A stretch of DNA of 63,043 nucleotides from an uncultured Collinsella sp. (GCA_900546115.1 URBQ01000011.1:1-63043); one strand, 5' to 3'; counted from the stretch's first letter, positions 1 to 9,104 are shown. Numbers and translations: made by a program. Notes: generated by a model from the letters alone, not told the origin.

Positions 1-55
1 GAGCGTCCGGCTGATAACCGGGAGGTCACAAGTTCGAATCTTGTCAGGTCCACCA
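1..55 (+). tRNA. tRNA-Ile (GAT), 5' part cut by window edge
   Basis: The 55 bases match the 3' part of the complete tRNA-Ile at 203-279 base for base, including the GAT anticodon, the T arm (GTTCGAATC) and the encoded CCA at 53-55. The 5' end lies outside the window. A strong hairpin follows at once, so this copy is transcribed separately from the next two tRNAs. Confidence 0.95.
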
Positions 56-66
56 CTTTCTTTCGC

Positions 67-111
67 AATAAACACCCCAGCGAGAGCCGAGTCGCCGCTG
101 GGGTGTTTATT
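67..111 (+). terminator. Hairpin terminator after first tRNA-Ile
   Basis: AATAAACACCCCAGCG at 67-82 pairs perfectly with CGCTGGGGTGTTTATT at 96-111 around a short loop. The A-rich 5' arm and T-rich 3' arm make it able to act on either strand. Confidence 0.8.
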
Positions 112-122
112 ACTGTCTCCGT

Positions 123-198
123 GGGGGTTTAGCTCAGCTGGGAGAGCGCGGGCTTTGCAAGCCTGAGGTCAGGGGTTCGATCCCCCTAACCTCCACCA
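123..198 (+). tRNA. tRNA-Ala (TGC)
   Basis: A complete 76-base cloverleaf: acceptor GGGGGTT pairs with AACCTCC, the anticodon TGC lies at 156-158, the T loop is TTCGATC and CCA is encoded at 196-198. It sits four bases before the second tRNA-Ile, so the two are co-transcribed. Confidence 0.97.
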
Positions 199-202
199 TG
201 AT

Positions 203-279
203 GGACCTGTAGCTCAGTTGGTTAGAGCGTCCGGCTGATAACCGGGAGGTCACAAGTTCGAATCTTGTCAGGTCCACCA
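203..279 (+). tRNA. tRNA-Ile (GAT)
   Basis: A complete 77-base tRNA with acceptor GGACCTG/CAGGTCC, anticodon GAT at 237-239 and encoded CCA at 277-279. The part that can be compared is identical to the partial copy at 1-55. An Ile/Ala pair often lies inside rRNA operons, but no rRNA sequence is visible here. Confidence 0.97.
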
Positions 280-292
280 TCAAAACTGTGAA

Positions 293-323
293 GAGCCTCG
301 AGGGTTTCCTCGGGGCTTTTTTC
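293..323 (+). terminator. Rho-independent terminator after tRNA-Ala/Ile
   Basis: The stem AGCCTCGAGG / CCTCGGGGCT closes a GTTT loop and is followed by a run of T. Confidence 0.85.
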
Positions 324-461
324 TTACCTGCTGGAGTAGTCAAAAGAGCCCCGTCCCAAAAAGACTACTTTGATTTTGTGTGCTGTGCGAAAGTTTGGGT
401 AGTATAGCTATTCAATGCGGCGGGCTGCCGCGTGTTAACCGCTACGTACCGGAGGTGTTCC

Positions 462-962
462 ATGGTTCGTGTCGACATAGAGACCATCGTCATGGCCGCC
501 GGTCCCGTGCCATCGCTTATCGTGCTTCGCGAGCGCTGCAGCAAATCGGACTCGCCCGCGCCGCTGCGTTCCCTTTCCATTCAGACTGGTTCGTTTGAAG
601 CTGCTGCCATCAGCCGCGGCATCGATAGCGGTCGCGCCGAGCGCCCGATTACCCATGACCTGCTGCTCGACACCGTTGACGCCTTGGGTGCCAAACTCGA
701 GCGCATCGAGATCGTTCGCGCCGAGCCGCCGGTGTTTTACGCGACGATTGTCGTACTGGCCGATGGTGACGAGCGCAAGATCGATGCCCGCCCCAGCGAT
801 GCCATCGCCCTTGCCGTGCGCAGCAATGCTCCCATGTTTGTGGAGGACGACATCATGAATCGCCTGGGCACTGTTTCCACCCACGCCGAGGAAGTCGACG
901 ACGAGCAGGAGTTCGAGAAGTTCGACGAGTTCGTCCATACGCTCTCCCCCGATGACTTCTAA
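462..962 (+). CDS. Bifunctional nuclease family protein (DUF151/BFN domain)
   Basis: A 166-residue soluble protein. The run PPVFYATIVVLADGDERKID followed by ARPSDAIALAVRSNAPMFV is the conserved core of the BFN/DUF151 family, whose plant and bacterial members have been reported as nucleases; the cellular role in actinobacteria is not settled. The C-terminus is acidic. The start was chosen at the ATG behind CGGAGGTG; an in-frame upstream GTG lacks such a site. The next gene begins about 30 bases after the stop, so the small genes up to 1829 probably form one operon. The family assignment is firm, the biochemical role is not. Confidence 0.85.
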   Translation: MVRVDIETIVMAAGPVPSLIVLRERCSKSDSPAPLRSLSIQTGSFEAAAISRGIDSGRAERPITHDLLLDTVDALGAKLERIEIVRAEPPVFYATIVVLADGDERKIDARPSDAIALAVRSNAPMFVEDDIMNRLGTVSTHAEEVDDEQEFEKFDEFVHTLSPDDF

Positions 963-992
963 ATGTCTGGCACGCGAGCGGAGAGGTCGCTG

Positions 993-1349
993 ATGGGTAC
1001 CCGCGTATCGGCTGAAGCGGCGGCCATTGCGCGCGAGGCCCAGATGCGCTCGGAGGCTTCTGAGGCGGCTCGCATTGCCTATGTGACGCAGGCCCGCACG
1101 CTTCGCGAGCGCCGCGGCTCGTTTATCAAGATGGTTGTCGTCTCCGCCCTTGTCGCGGCAATCTGCTCGCGCCTTCGTGGTACAGTTGGTGCGCTTGGGT
1201 TTTCGATTTCAACAGGCTTGGTAATCTGGGGTGTGGTCGATGCAGTAATGCTGACCAACCAGATCAAGGTACTCGACAAGCGCGCGATGGATATGATGCG
1301 CACCCGCGACGCTGCCGCCAAGATTGCTGCCGAGGCACAAGAACTGTAA
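993..1349 (+). CDS. Small membrane protein of unknown function
   Basis: A 118-residue protein I do not recognise. The N-terminal third is Ala/Arg/Glu-rich and probably helical (AEAAAIAREAQMRSEASEAAR). Two hydrophobic stretches follow (MVVVSALVAAICSRL and GALGFSISTGLVIWGVVDAVM), and the tail is charged. The ATG at 993 lies six bases behind GGAGAGG. Another ATG at 963 touches the stop codon of the preceding gene, has no ribosome site of its own and would need translational coupling. The position suggests an operon with the genes on either side. Confidence 0.7.
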   Translation: MGTRVSAEAAAIAREAQMRSEASEAARIAYVTQARTLRERRGSFIKMVVVSALVAAICSRLRGTVGALGFSISTGLVIWGVVDAVMLTNQIKVLDKRAMDMMRTRDAAAKIAAEAQEL

Positions 1350-1379
1350 CGACGCCGGACTCGATGGGAAGGTCTAAAG

Positions 1380-1829
1380 ATGGCACAGGATATGCAGGAC
1401 GCCGGTAACGTCTCCGCCGAGCTCGACGCCATGGTGTGTGACCTGATTGGTGCGTTCTTGGACGACCTTGCCGCCGGCGAGAATCCGGGCGTAGTTGTGG
1501 CGATCGAGGACGCTGCTTCCAACCGATATCTGGCGGCGCTCGATGAGGACGGCGAAGAGGCGTGCCTCGAGGCGGCCACCAACTTTATCTCCGAGCACAA
1601 GATGGGTCTTAAGGACGAGGGCCTGGGCCGCATCGCCCGCTATGCCATCGGCTACACCGGTTGTGTCGAGATTGACGGCGGCTACCACGACGCTCTACTC
1701 GTGAGTTTCTTTGAGACGGCGCTCGAGAGCGGTTTTTCGGCATATGTGCTGTATGAGGGCATGGGCGCCGGCGATGGTTTTATGTGGAGCGACCCTGAAC
1801 CTGCAGGTGAGGAAACCCCTCTTATCTAA
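1380..1829 (+). CDS. Hypothetical acidic soluble protein
   Basis: A 149-residue, strongly acidic protein with no membrane segment and no motif I can name. It starts with ATG seven bases after GGAAGG. Visible features are an acidic N-terminal helix (ELDAMVCDLIGAFLDDLAAGE) and a Gly/Asp/Tyr-rich second half (CVEIDGGYHDALLVSFFETA). It is the last gene of a likely three-gene operon with the BFN protein and the small membrane protein. About 115 bases without an obvious terminator separate it from typA. It may be a lineage-specific coriobacterial protein; I assign no function. Confidence 0.65.
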   Translation: MAQDMQDAGNVSAELDAMVCDLIGAFLDDLAAGENPGVVVAIEDAASNRYLAALDEDGEEACLEAATNFISEHKMGLKDEGLGRIARYAIGYTGCVEIDGGYHDALLVSFFETALESGFSAYVLYEGMGAGDGFMWSDPEPAGEETPLI

Positions 1830-1946
1830 AATCGCTAAAATAAACGAGTTTTCGGTAAAAGGCTCAATATTCCCGCTGAGCGTTGTGTTGCTGGGCGGGT
1901 CGCATACGCGTGCCGTTTGTATATAGATAGAAGATAGGGGAACTAC

Positions 1947-3785
<1,839 letters not shown>

Positions 3786-3812
3786 GCGCTGGGCTTTATA
3801 GCGTCTAACAAG

Positions 3813-3847
3813 AAAGGGCGTCGACCGCAATGGTCGGCGCCCTTTTT
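3813..3847 (+). terminator. Rho-independent terminator of typA
   Basis: AAAGGGCGTCGACC pairs with GGTCGGCGCCCTTT and a T run follows. Confidence 0.9.
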
Positions 3848-3872
3848 GGTGCAATGGGGTCAGGTTGCTTTG

Positions 3873-3913
3873 CGCCACCACAAAGGTGCCTGGCCCTTTT
3901 GTGGTGGTTGGCG
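3873..3913. repeat. CCACCACAAAGG stem-loop repeat, copy 1
   Basis: GCCACCACAAAGG and the complementary CTTTTGTGGTGG arm form a hairpin with the loop sequence TGCCTGG between. The unit CCACCACAAAGGTGCCTG recurs at 59535-59552 and, in a longer hairpin form, at 59196-59238. It ends at the stop codon of the minus-strand gene at 3915 and may act as its terminator. Confidence 0.7.
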
Positions 3914-3914
3914 G

Positions 3915-5060
3915 CTAGGCGGTGGGGAGTCCCGGCGTGTTGGAGGCTTGTTGGGGCTTGAGGTGGGCGTTGCGCCAGATGATCTGGATAACGTAGCCGA
4001 GCATAAAGACAAAGGCCACGCCGCTGATGAAGTCGCCGATGAGGGGAAGTCCTGTGAGGGCGCCTGCGGCCACACCGCCGACGGCTGCCATGGCGTAGCG
4101 GTTCTGGTTGTGTCCGACCATGCGGGCGATCGCGCACCCCGCAAAGGCGCTCGACACCAACGCGATGCCGATAACGCCGCACAAGAGGGCTCCGGCAAGC
4201 GACAGGCCGGCAATCGAGATAATCAGCAGCAGGACGGCGGGGACGACAGCAATCGTACCCAAAAGACCGCTCATCCACAGGGGCGTGGGGCGCTGGTGGA
4301 GCATTCCGGCGGCGCTGGCGGTCGCACGCGGAAAGACGAGCTCGAGCAACAGGGCGATAAAGCAAGTCGACAGGGCTGCGGCCACGATGCCGCCGATGGT
4401 GTCGTTAACCGTAGAGGTGTTCTCGTTCTCGGTGCGGTCGATCTTGAGCGCGCCGACCTCGGCTCCTGCGGCGCGCTCGGGGTCCTCGGAAACATGCGCG
4501 CTCACGGTGCCGGTGATGCGGGCGTTTTTACCCAAGATGAGCTTGTCGGCCCAGACCTCGACATCGCCATCGACGGTGCCGTCAATGGTTACCGTACTGC
4601 CTGCGAGCGCTGCCGACTTGGCAGAGCCGCGCAGGGCAACCGTCTCGCCCATCGCGTAAAAACAGCTGGCGGTGCTACCGGTGTTGAGCACGACATGCTG
4701 GCCAGCTACCGTCACACTGCCATCGATCGTGGTTTTGGCGATGTCGATGGTGCGCGCCGCCAGGCGAACGGCGCCACCCACGGTGCAGTCGCGAATCGAA
4801 AGGCTGTCGCCCGCCGCGATGATATCGCGGTCGATGGAGGTGTCGTCCAGGTTGAGGCTCTGACCGGCCCAGTACAGGTCGCCTTCGACGCCGGACGGAT
4901 TGGCGTCATTGTCGGTCGCAAGTACGTTGCCTGCGGTGTCCGTGCCGGCGAACGAAGCCGTGGGAAGTACGGTCAGCGCAAGCACAATCAGTGCGAACAG
5001 GAGGGCGATGCGGCCACGCGCTTTACGGCGCCGGGACGACGGTGCTAGGTTGCAAGGCAT
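3915..5060 (-). CDS. Polymer-forming (bactofilin-like) extracytoplasmic protein with C-terminal membrane domain
   Basis: A 381-residue protein. A signal-type hydrophobic segment (ALLFALIVLALTVLPTASFA) is followed by a repetitive beta region, residues ~45-200, with short Asp/Gly-centred repeats (DLYWAGQSLNLDDTSIDRDI, GSVTVAGQHVVLNTGS, GTVDGDVEVWADKLILG). That pattern is typical of polymer-forming/bactofilin-like folds. After a charged linker come several membrane segments (GGIVAAALSTCFIALLLELV, GTIAVVPAVLLLIISIAGL and others). The start was set at the ATG behind GAAGGATTCACT; upstream in-frame codons lack a ribosome site. An envelope or scaffold role is an inference from the architecture. Confidence 0.7.
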   Translation of the reverse strand: MPCNLAPSSRRRKARGRIALLFALIVLALTVLPTASFAGTDTAGNVLATDNDANPSGVEGDLYWAGQSLNLDDTSIDRDIIAAGDSLSIRDCTVGGAVRLAARTIDIAKTTIDGSVTVAGQHVVLNTGSTASCFYAMGETVALRGSAKSAALAGSTVTIDGTVDGDVEVWADKLILGKNARITGTVSAHVSEDPERAAGAEVGALKIDRTENENTSTVNDTIGGIVAAALSTCFIALLLELVFPRATASAAGMLHQRPTPLWMSGLLGTIAVVPAVLLLIISIAGLSLAGALLCGVIGIALVSSAFAGCAIARMVGHNQNRYAMAAVGGVAAGALTGLPLIGDFISGVAFVFMLGYVIQIIWRNAHLKPQQASNTPGLPTA

Positions 5061-5166
5061 AGTGAATCCTTCGTTAGATACTCGACATGTATCTAACAGG
5101 GTACCCAACGCGCGGGTGCTCTAAAAGAACCTCTCGGTTGCATTTCGGAGGGCTGTGCCGTGCTGT

Positions 5167-5856
5167 CTACTTTTTGCGATGCAAAAAACGCGCGATGTCG
5201 TCCTCGGTGGGACTTTTGATGTCAAAGCGCAGTGAGAGCCAGCGCAGACCCATGGTCACGACAACGCATACGACTAGCGCGGCGACATTGCTGACCAAGC
5301 CACTCATGACGAGGCTTACATAGCTTGCCGATCCGGCGATGGCCGCGATGGCATAAAAGTTAGTGCGTTGGAAAATGCCCGGAACCACGCCCATAAAGCC
5401 GTCGCGCAACATGCCGCCACCCACCGCGGTGAAGAAGCCCATCATGATGCACACCGCCGGCGCAAAGCCGTAGACCAGCGCCTTGTCTGCGCCAGTTGCC
5501 GCATAGATGCCGACTGAGATGATGTCGAGTAGGGGAATGAGTTTCTCGGGTTTATCGACGATTGCCGGGAAGATGTAGATGATGGCCGCCGTGGCGATGG
5601 AGAGCGGCAGCGCCATCGGCTGGTTGAGGATGTAGACGTTGCCGACCTGGAGTGTCATATCGCGCAAAAGACCACCGCCCAGGCCGCAGACCACGGCGAG
5701 TGCGACCGCGCCCACCAGGTCAAGCTTATGCTCGCGCGCGACCAACACGCCCGAGATTGATGCCGCGACAACAGCGAACATCTCGAGCCAAAAGGGGATA
5801 GCGACCATGGCATCCGAGGCATGTGAGGTAACGGTTATAGCAGCGACGACGGGCAA
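5167..5856 (-). CDS. Trimeric intracellular cation (TRIC) channel / UPF0126 family protein
   Basis: A 229-residue integral membrane protein with two internally repeated halves, each containing the family's glycine-rich loop (VCGLGGGLLRDMTL and TAVGGGMLRDGFMG). This double GGG-LRD signature identifies the UPF0126/TRIC family; prokaryotic members form homotrimeric cation channels. Seven hydrophobic stretches fit the fold. I chose the TTG start at 5854-5856 because AAAGGA lies seven bases upstream. Longer readings run through non-coding sequence that includes the inverted repeat at 5991-6070; the ATG at 5808 is the alternative. Confidence 0.85.
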   Translation of the reverse strand: MPVVAAITVTSHASDAMVAIPFWLEMFAVVAASISGVLVAREHKLDLVGAVALAVVCGLGGGLLRDMTLQVGNVYILNQPMALPLSIATAAIIYIFPAIVDKPEKLIPLLDIISVGIYAATGADKALVYGFAPAVCIMMGFFTAVGGGMLRDGFMGVVPGIFQRTNFYAIAAIAGSASYVSLVMSGLVSNVAALVVCVVVTMGLRWLSLRFDIKSPTEDDIARFLHRKK

Positions 5857-5990
5857 GATGGGGTCCTTTGAGTTGCGGGTTTGGACAATGCCCGTACATA
5901 GTACATGTTCGGCGCCGATTGCGACCCTATTGCTCGGTAAACGGTTGGGACCGGATGTTGGCGTGGCATTGCTGGAATGCCAGGGGTCCA

Positions 5991-6070
5991 AAACATGTAC
6001 GCCACCCTCCAAAAATGACATTTTTCGACATCTTTGAAGGCTGACGTACATGTTTGGATTGAGCCCACGG
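5991..6070. repeat. 80-bp inverted repeat, left copy
   Basis: The reverse complement of this 80-bp stretch matches 7177-7256 at 75 of 80 positions without gaps. Inside it, AAACATGTAC (5991-6000) and GTACATGTTT (6046-6055) are perfect terminal inverted repeats of a 65-bp sub-unit. AAAAATGACATTTTT (6011-6025) is a smaller palindrome. The two copies bracket the nuclease-like gene at 6161-7168. Confidence 0.95.
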
Positions 6071-6160
6071 CATGAGTGAGTTGATTTACTCACATCCGGT
6101 ATATTTCCCCACTTCAACGGACATAAGAGTTGGATACCGGCTCAGAGCGAGAGGCCCTCA

Positions 6161-7168
6161 ATGGATACCCCTGTTCTCATTTCGCATAAAACCGCATGGC
6201 TTGTCCATCATGCACCCCAGAATTTGGTTCAGTCTCTTGCGCGGCACGACTACCAGATAGGCGCACGAGGCATCTCCACCCAGCAACGCGTTGCGCGCAT
6301 ACGACAGGCCCTTACCGACTGCGGCATTCCGTCCGATATGCTCAAGACTATCGATATCTCGGTTGTATTCGAGTTCGAGCGAATTCGCGCCAAAGGCGTC
6401 ATTTGCCACATTCTTGGACAAAATCTTCCCTACGAGCATATTGACGAGTTGACGCCCGGAATCTTCATCACCGACGAAGCCTTCACCTTCGTGCTCGCTG
6501 CCGAGTGGATGGATAGGGTCGAATATCTCGAATATGGCTATGAAGTTTGCGGCGATTATCGCATGAGGCCCAATCCCGCCGACCCTTATACCGAGCAACC
6601 AGCCACTACCTCCAAGGATGAAATAACCGAACTGCTCGATCGGCACCCCGGCAAACCCGGTGCCACACGTGCACGGCTCGCGCTCAGGCACATCTACGAT
6701 CGCTCGGCCTCGCCTATGGAGACCGCTTCGGCAATCGCCCTCTCGCTCCCAACAAGCGAAGGCGGCGTTGGCATCCGAGGTATCGAACTCAACAAACCGC
6801 TCGAGATTCCTCAACGTCTCTGGCATTGCGCCAAAGCTCGAGCGCTCAAAATCGATGCGCTTGTTACCTACAAGCGCAGGGAGCTCGGTATCGAATATAA
6901 GGGCGGCTTTCACGACGAGGTCGAGCGCAAGGGGGCGGATGCGGAACGAGAGGCAGTTCTCTCCCAAATGGGATATCGAATCGTTACGCTCACTTCGGCT
7001 CAGTTCAGCAGTCAGCTCGCCTTTCACCGCGCCATGAACAACATTCGCGAAGCACTCGGCATGCCTCGCTGTACCGACACCGGGTACCAGAGAAAACAAA
7101 ACGAACTACGCAAGGCACTTATCCGCAACTGGAAAGGCATGCGAGACGAGGAGACACCTTCCGAATAG
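6161..7168 (+). CDS. DUF559/Vsr-like endonuclease-domain protein (AbiEi-like family of coriobacteria)
   Basis: A 335-residue protein. The N-terminal half has no motif I can assign. The middle segment (RARLALRHIYDRSASPMETA, then an LPTSEGGVGI loop) and the C-terminal segment resemble a large coriobacterial family with a DUF559-like PD-(D/E)XK domain. The catalytic set is probably Asp in KIDALV, Glu and Lys in GIEYKGGFH, and a later strand YRIVTLTSAQF. Some relatives carry AbiEi-type antitoxin annotations, but no AbiEii-like nucleotidyltransferase partner is visible here. ATG follows GAGAGG. The gene is monocistronic and framed by an 80-bp inverted repeat, which suggests a mobile or horizontally shuffled cassette. 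Nuclease activity is an inference. Confidence 0.7.
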   Translation: MDTPVLISHKTAWLVHHAPQNLVQSLARHDYQIGARGISTQQRVARIRQALTDCGIPSDMLKTIDISVVFEFERIRAKGVICHILGQNLPYEHIDELTPGIFITDEAFTFVLAAEWMDRVEYLEYGYEVCGDYRMRPNPADPYTEQPATTSKDEITELLDRHPGKPGATRARLALRHIYDRSASPMETASAIALSLPTSEGGVGIRGIELNKPLEIPQRLWHCAKARALKIDALVTYKRRELGIEYKGGFHDEVERKGADAEREAVLSQMGYRIVTLTSAQFSSQLAFHRAMNNIREALGMPRCTDTGYQRKQNELRKALIRNWKGMRDEETPSE

Positions 7169-7176
7169 CGCCACTC

Positions 7177-7256
7177 CCGTGAGCTCAATCCAAACGTGTA
7201 CGTCAGCCTTCAAAGATGTCGAAAAATGTCGTTTTTGGAGGGTGATGTACATGTTT
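7177..7256. repeat. 80-bp inverted repeat, right copy
   Basis: Near-identical reverse complement of 5991-6070 (5 mismatches in 80). It begins nine bases after the stop codon of the nuclease-like gene. Its own sub-unit ends are GTGTACGTC and GATGTACATG, slightly diverged from the left copy. Confidence 0.95.
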
Positions 7257-7303
7257 GGGTTCTTGGATCGGGATTGAACGTGATGGGGGGCGTGGGCTGA
7301 ATA

Positions 7304-7440
7304 GGAGGGATGTCCAAATTTTGAGCGGAGCTCAAAATTTATCCGGTCGGCTTGCGCCGACCGCGCTGCGCTAAAAACGCGCCACTGGCGCGTTTTCTTT
7401 ACGCTCCGCGTCCTGACGGGTTCGAATCCCTCCTCCGCCG
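7304..7440 (+). other. Hairpin-rich element with tRNA-Ser-like ends
   Basis: It starts GGAGGGATGTCC, like a tRNA-Ser 5' end, and finishes with a T-arm/acceptor-like stretch (GGGTTCGAATCCCTCC, 7418-7433). Between them lie three perfect hairpins in series: AAATTTTGAG/CTCAAAATTT (7316-7340), CGGTCGG/CCGACCG (7344-7363) and AAAACGCGCC/GGCGCGTTTT (7374-7396). No anticodon arm can be folded, so it is not a functional tRNA. It could be a non-coding RNA, a repeat family member or a tRNA remnant carrying an inserted structured element. Confidence 0.6.
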
Positions 7441-7468
7441 TATTTGCTTGTAAGGGACTCTAAACAAA

Positions 7469-7492
7469 AAAGCCCCCGTTTTCGGGAGCTTT
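7469..7492 (-). terminator. Terminator of tRNA-Ser(CGA)
   Basis: Read on the minus strand, AAAGCTCCCG and CGGGGGCTTT close an AAAA loop and a T run follows. Confidence 0.8.
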
Positions 7493-7503
7493 CTCAACCA
7501 AAA

Positions 7504-7594
7504 TGGCGGAGGAGGAGGGATTCGAACCCTCGTGACCTTATACAGGCCAAACGGTTTTCGAGACCGCCGCATTCAACCACTCTGCCACCCCTCC
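7504..7594 (-). tRNA. tRNA-Ser (CGA)
   Basis: A 91-base type II tRNA. Acceptor GGAGGGG pairs with CTCCTCC, the anticodon loop is CTCGAAA (anticodon CGA), there is a long variable arm, and CCA is encoded at the 3' end. Confidence 0.95.
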
Positions 7595-7601
7595 GCGTGG
7601 G

Positions 7602-7634
7602 GTAAAAACAAAGCAGGCTCGAAGGCCTGCTTTG
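7602..7634 (-). terminator. Terminator of tRNA-Ser(GGA)
   Basis: On the minus strand, CAAAGCAGGC and GCCTGCTTTG form a perfect 10-bp stem followed by TTTTT. Confidence 0.85.
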
Positions 7635-7642
7635 GAATTAAC

Positions 7643-7733
7643 TGGCGGAGAGTCAGGGATTTGAACCCTGGAGACGCTTTTGACGCCTACACGATTTCCA
7701 ATCGTGCTCCTTCGGCCACTCGGACAACTCTCC
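7643..7733 (-). tRNA. tRNA-Ser (GGA)
   Basis: A 91-base type II tRNA with acceptor GGAGAGT/ACTCTCC, anticodon GGA in the loop TTGGAAA, a long variable arm and an encoded CCA. It lies upstream of tRNA-Ser(CGA) on the same strand, each with its own terminator. Confidence 0.95.
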
Positions 7734-7739
7734 GTTAAA

Positions 7740-8180
7740 TGCGAAAGTCAGTATACACGAGGAATCGCAAAGTGCAAACAGAAAAGTTGGCATTTTTTAA
7801 AACGCTTGGCGGCGCTTGGCGTTGCAGTGGGGTTTGAGGTGCCAAAAAACGGCTTCCGACCAGCGTGGTTGATCAACTCAATTGTTCAAAAGGGGTATTC
7901 ATAAGCGACTTGGCAATGAATATAAAAATCTTTGGGTGGTGCTGTGGACCACTGGTATGCATTTTGCGACCACAGCCTTGTGCCCGTTGACCTGCGGCTT
8001 GGCTCAGCTTGTCCCCGCGGCACCGTATCTTGTCCACAAATCCGTCAAGCTCTTGGTCGGCATTTGGTTGGAATGCGCATGAAACGTCGTGCGAATATGG
8101 GCATATGTGGAGGTCATGAGGTTGTAGCTGCATATTCTTGCGGCCTGGGAGGTTGAAAGATATTATTACCAAGTCTTTTC
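7740..8180. other. Intergenic region before the rpsF operon, no gene recognised
   Basis: About 440 bp between tRNA-Ser(GGA) and the rpsF leader. Short open frames exist on both strands, but none has a ribosome site or recognisable product. It should contain the divergent promoters for the tRNA and the ribosomal operon; I could not place either with confidence. Confidence 0.5.
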
Positions 8181-8182
8181 CT

Positions 8183-8211
8183 GCTTCAGGCGCACCTTCA
8201 CGACCTGAAGC
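8183..8211 (+). promoter_or_regulatory. Leader hairpin upstream of rpsF
   Basis: GCTTCAGG and CCTGAAGC form a perfect 8-bp stem around a 13-base loop, 26 bases before the rpsF start. Many bacteria have an S6:S18-binding leader at this place that controls the operon. The position fits, but I cannot confirm the conserved CCG box, so the assignment is tentative. Confidence 0.4.
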
Positions 8212-8237
8212 CACATTTGCCCAGAGGAGGTGACAAT

Positions 8238-8531
8238 ATGAAGGCTTATGAACTGCTGTTCTTTGTTGACCCGTCGCTCGACCCCGAGACTCGTCTCGCT
8301 GTTATGAAGCGTATCGATACCACGATCGCTGAGGGCGCTGGCAAGGTCGACTCCGTTGACGAGTGGGGCAAGCGCAAGCTCGCCTACGAGATCAACGACC
8401 TCACCGATGGTGACTACACCCTCATCAACTTCCACGCAGATCCTACCCAGATCGCCGAGCTTGATCGCGTCCTGCGCATCACCGACGCTGTGGTCCGCCA
8501 CATGATCGTCCGTCGCGACGACCAGGAGTAA
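8238..8531 (+). CDS. rpsF: 30S ribosomal protein S6
   Basis: A 97-residue S6 of normal size beginning MKAYELLFFVDPSLD; it binds 16S rRNA as a heterodimer with S18 on the platform of the small subunit. The ATG follows AGAGGAGGTGACAAT. It is the first gene of rpsF-ssb-rpsR-rplI, a conserved bacterial operon joining two small-subunit proteins, the single-strand DNA-binding protein and L9. Confidence 0.97.
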   Translation: MKAYELLFFVDPSLDPETRLAVMKRIDTTIAEGAGKVDSVDEWGKRKLAYEINDLTDGDYTLINFHADPTQIAELDRVLRITDAVVRHMIVRRDDQE

Positions 8532-8579
8532 GACTGTCGTTTTGGACTGGGCTTGTGCCCCAAGAGGAAGTAGTGAGTT

Positions 8580-9032
8580 ATGAGCATCAATCGAGTGAAC
8601 ATCACCGGTAACCTCACGCGTGATCCCGAGCTGCGCGCCACCGCCGGCGGAACCCAGGTTCTGTCCTTTGGCGTCGCCGTGAACGATCGTCGCCGCAACC
8701 CGCAGACTGGCGAGTGGGAGGACTATCCCAACTTTGTCGACTGCACCATGTTCGGCACCCGCGCCGAGGCCGTGAGCCGTTTCCTGGCAAAGGGAAACAA
8801 GGTCGCGATCGAGGGCAAGCTGCGCTACAGCTCTTGGGAGCGCGACGGCCGGCGCCGGAGCAAGCTTGAGGTCATCGTCGATGAGATCGAGTTTATGAGC
8901 TCCCGTGGTGGCCAGGGTGGCTACGATCAGGGCGGTTACGCCCCCGCAGCTCCCGCGCCCGCAGCACGTCCTGCCGCACCGGTGGCTACGCCGCCCGCGG
9001 TCGACGTCTACGATGAGGACATCCCGTTCTAA
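8580..9032 (+). CDS. ssb: Single-stranded DNA-binding protein
   Basis: A 150-residue SSB. The OB fold spans residues ~1-105 (MSINRVNITGNLTRDPELR, then FGVAVNDRRRNPQTGEWED). A Gly/Ala/Pro-rich flexible linker follows, and the acidic tip DVYDEDIPF is the standard peptide that recruits replication and repair proteins. The gene lies between rpsF and rpsR, as in many bacteria, behind AAGAGGAAG. Confidence 0.97.
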   Translation: MSINRVNITGNLTRDPELRATAGGTQVLSFGVAVNDRRRNPQTGEWEDYPNFVDCTMFGTRAEAVSRFLAKGNKVAIEGKLRYSSWERDGRRRSKLEVIVDEIEFMSSRGGQGGYDQGGYAPAAPAPAARPAAPVATPPAVDVYDEDIPF

Positions 9033-9104
9033 GGGTTGTTCACCTATTTTTGAGTGAGAGGCGGCTTCGGTTCGCCGAAGTTGCCAAATGAAAGGTATTT
9101 TGAC

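Noticed and set aside
3846..5048. 400-codon plus-strand frame opposite the polymer-forming protein
   Set aside because: The minus-strand gene has a ribosome site, signal segment and membrane helices; the plus frame is charged low-complexity sequence.
5809..6117. Longer N-terminus for the TRIC protein
   Set aside because: The extension would translate through the inverted repeat and lacks hydrophobic or conserved residues; a TTG with a good ribosome site explains the gene better.
7418..7594. Integration att site duplicated from tRNA-Ser(CGA)
   Set aside because: The GGTTCGAATCCC segment at 7419 is inverted relative to the tRNA 3' end, and no integrase gene lies between or beside them.
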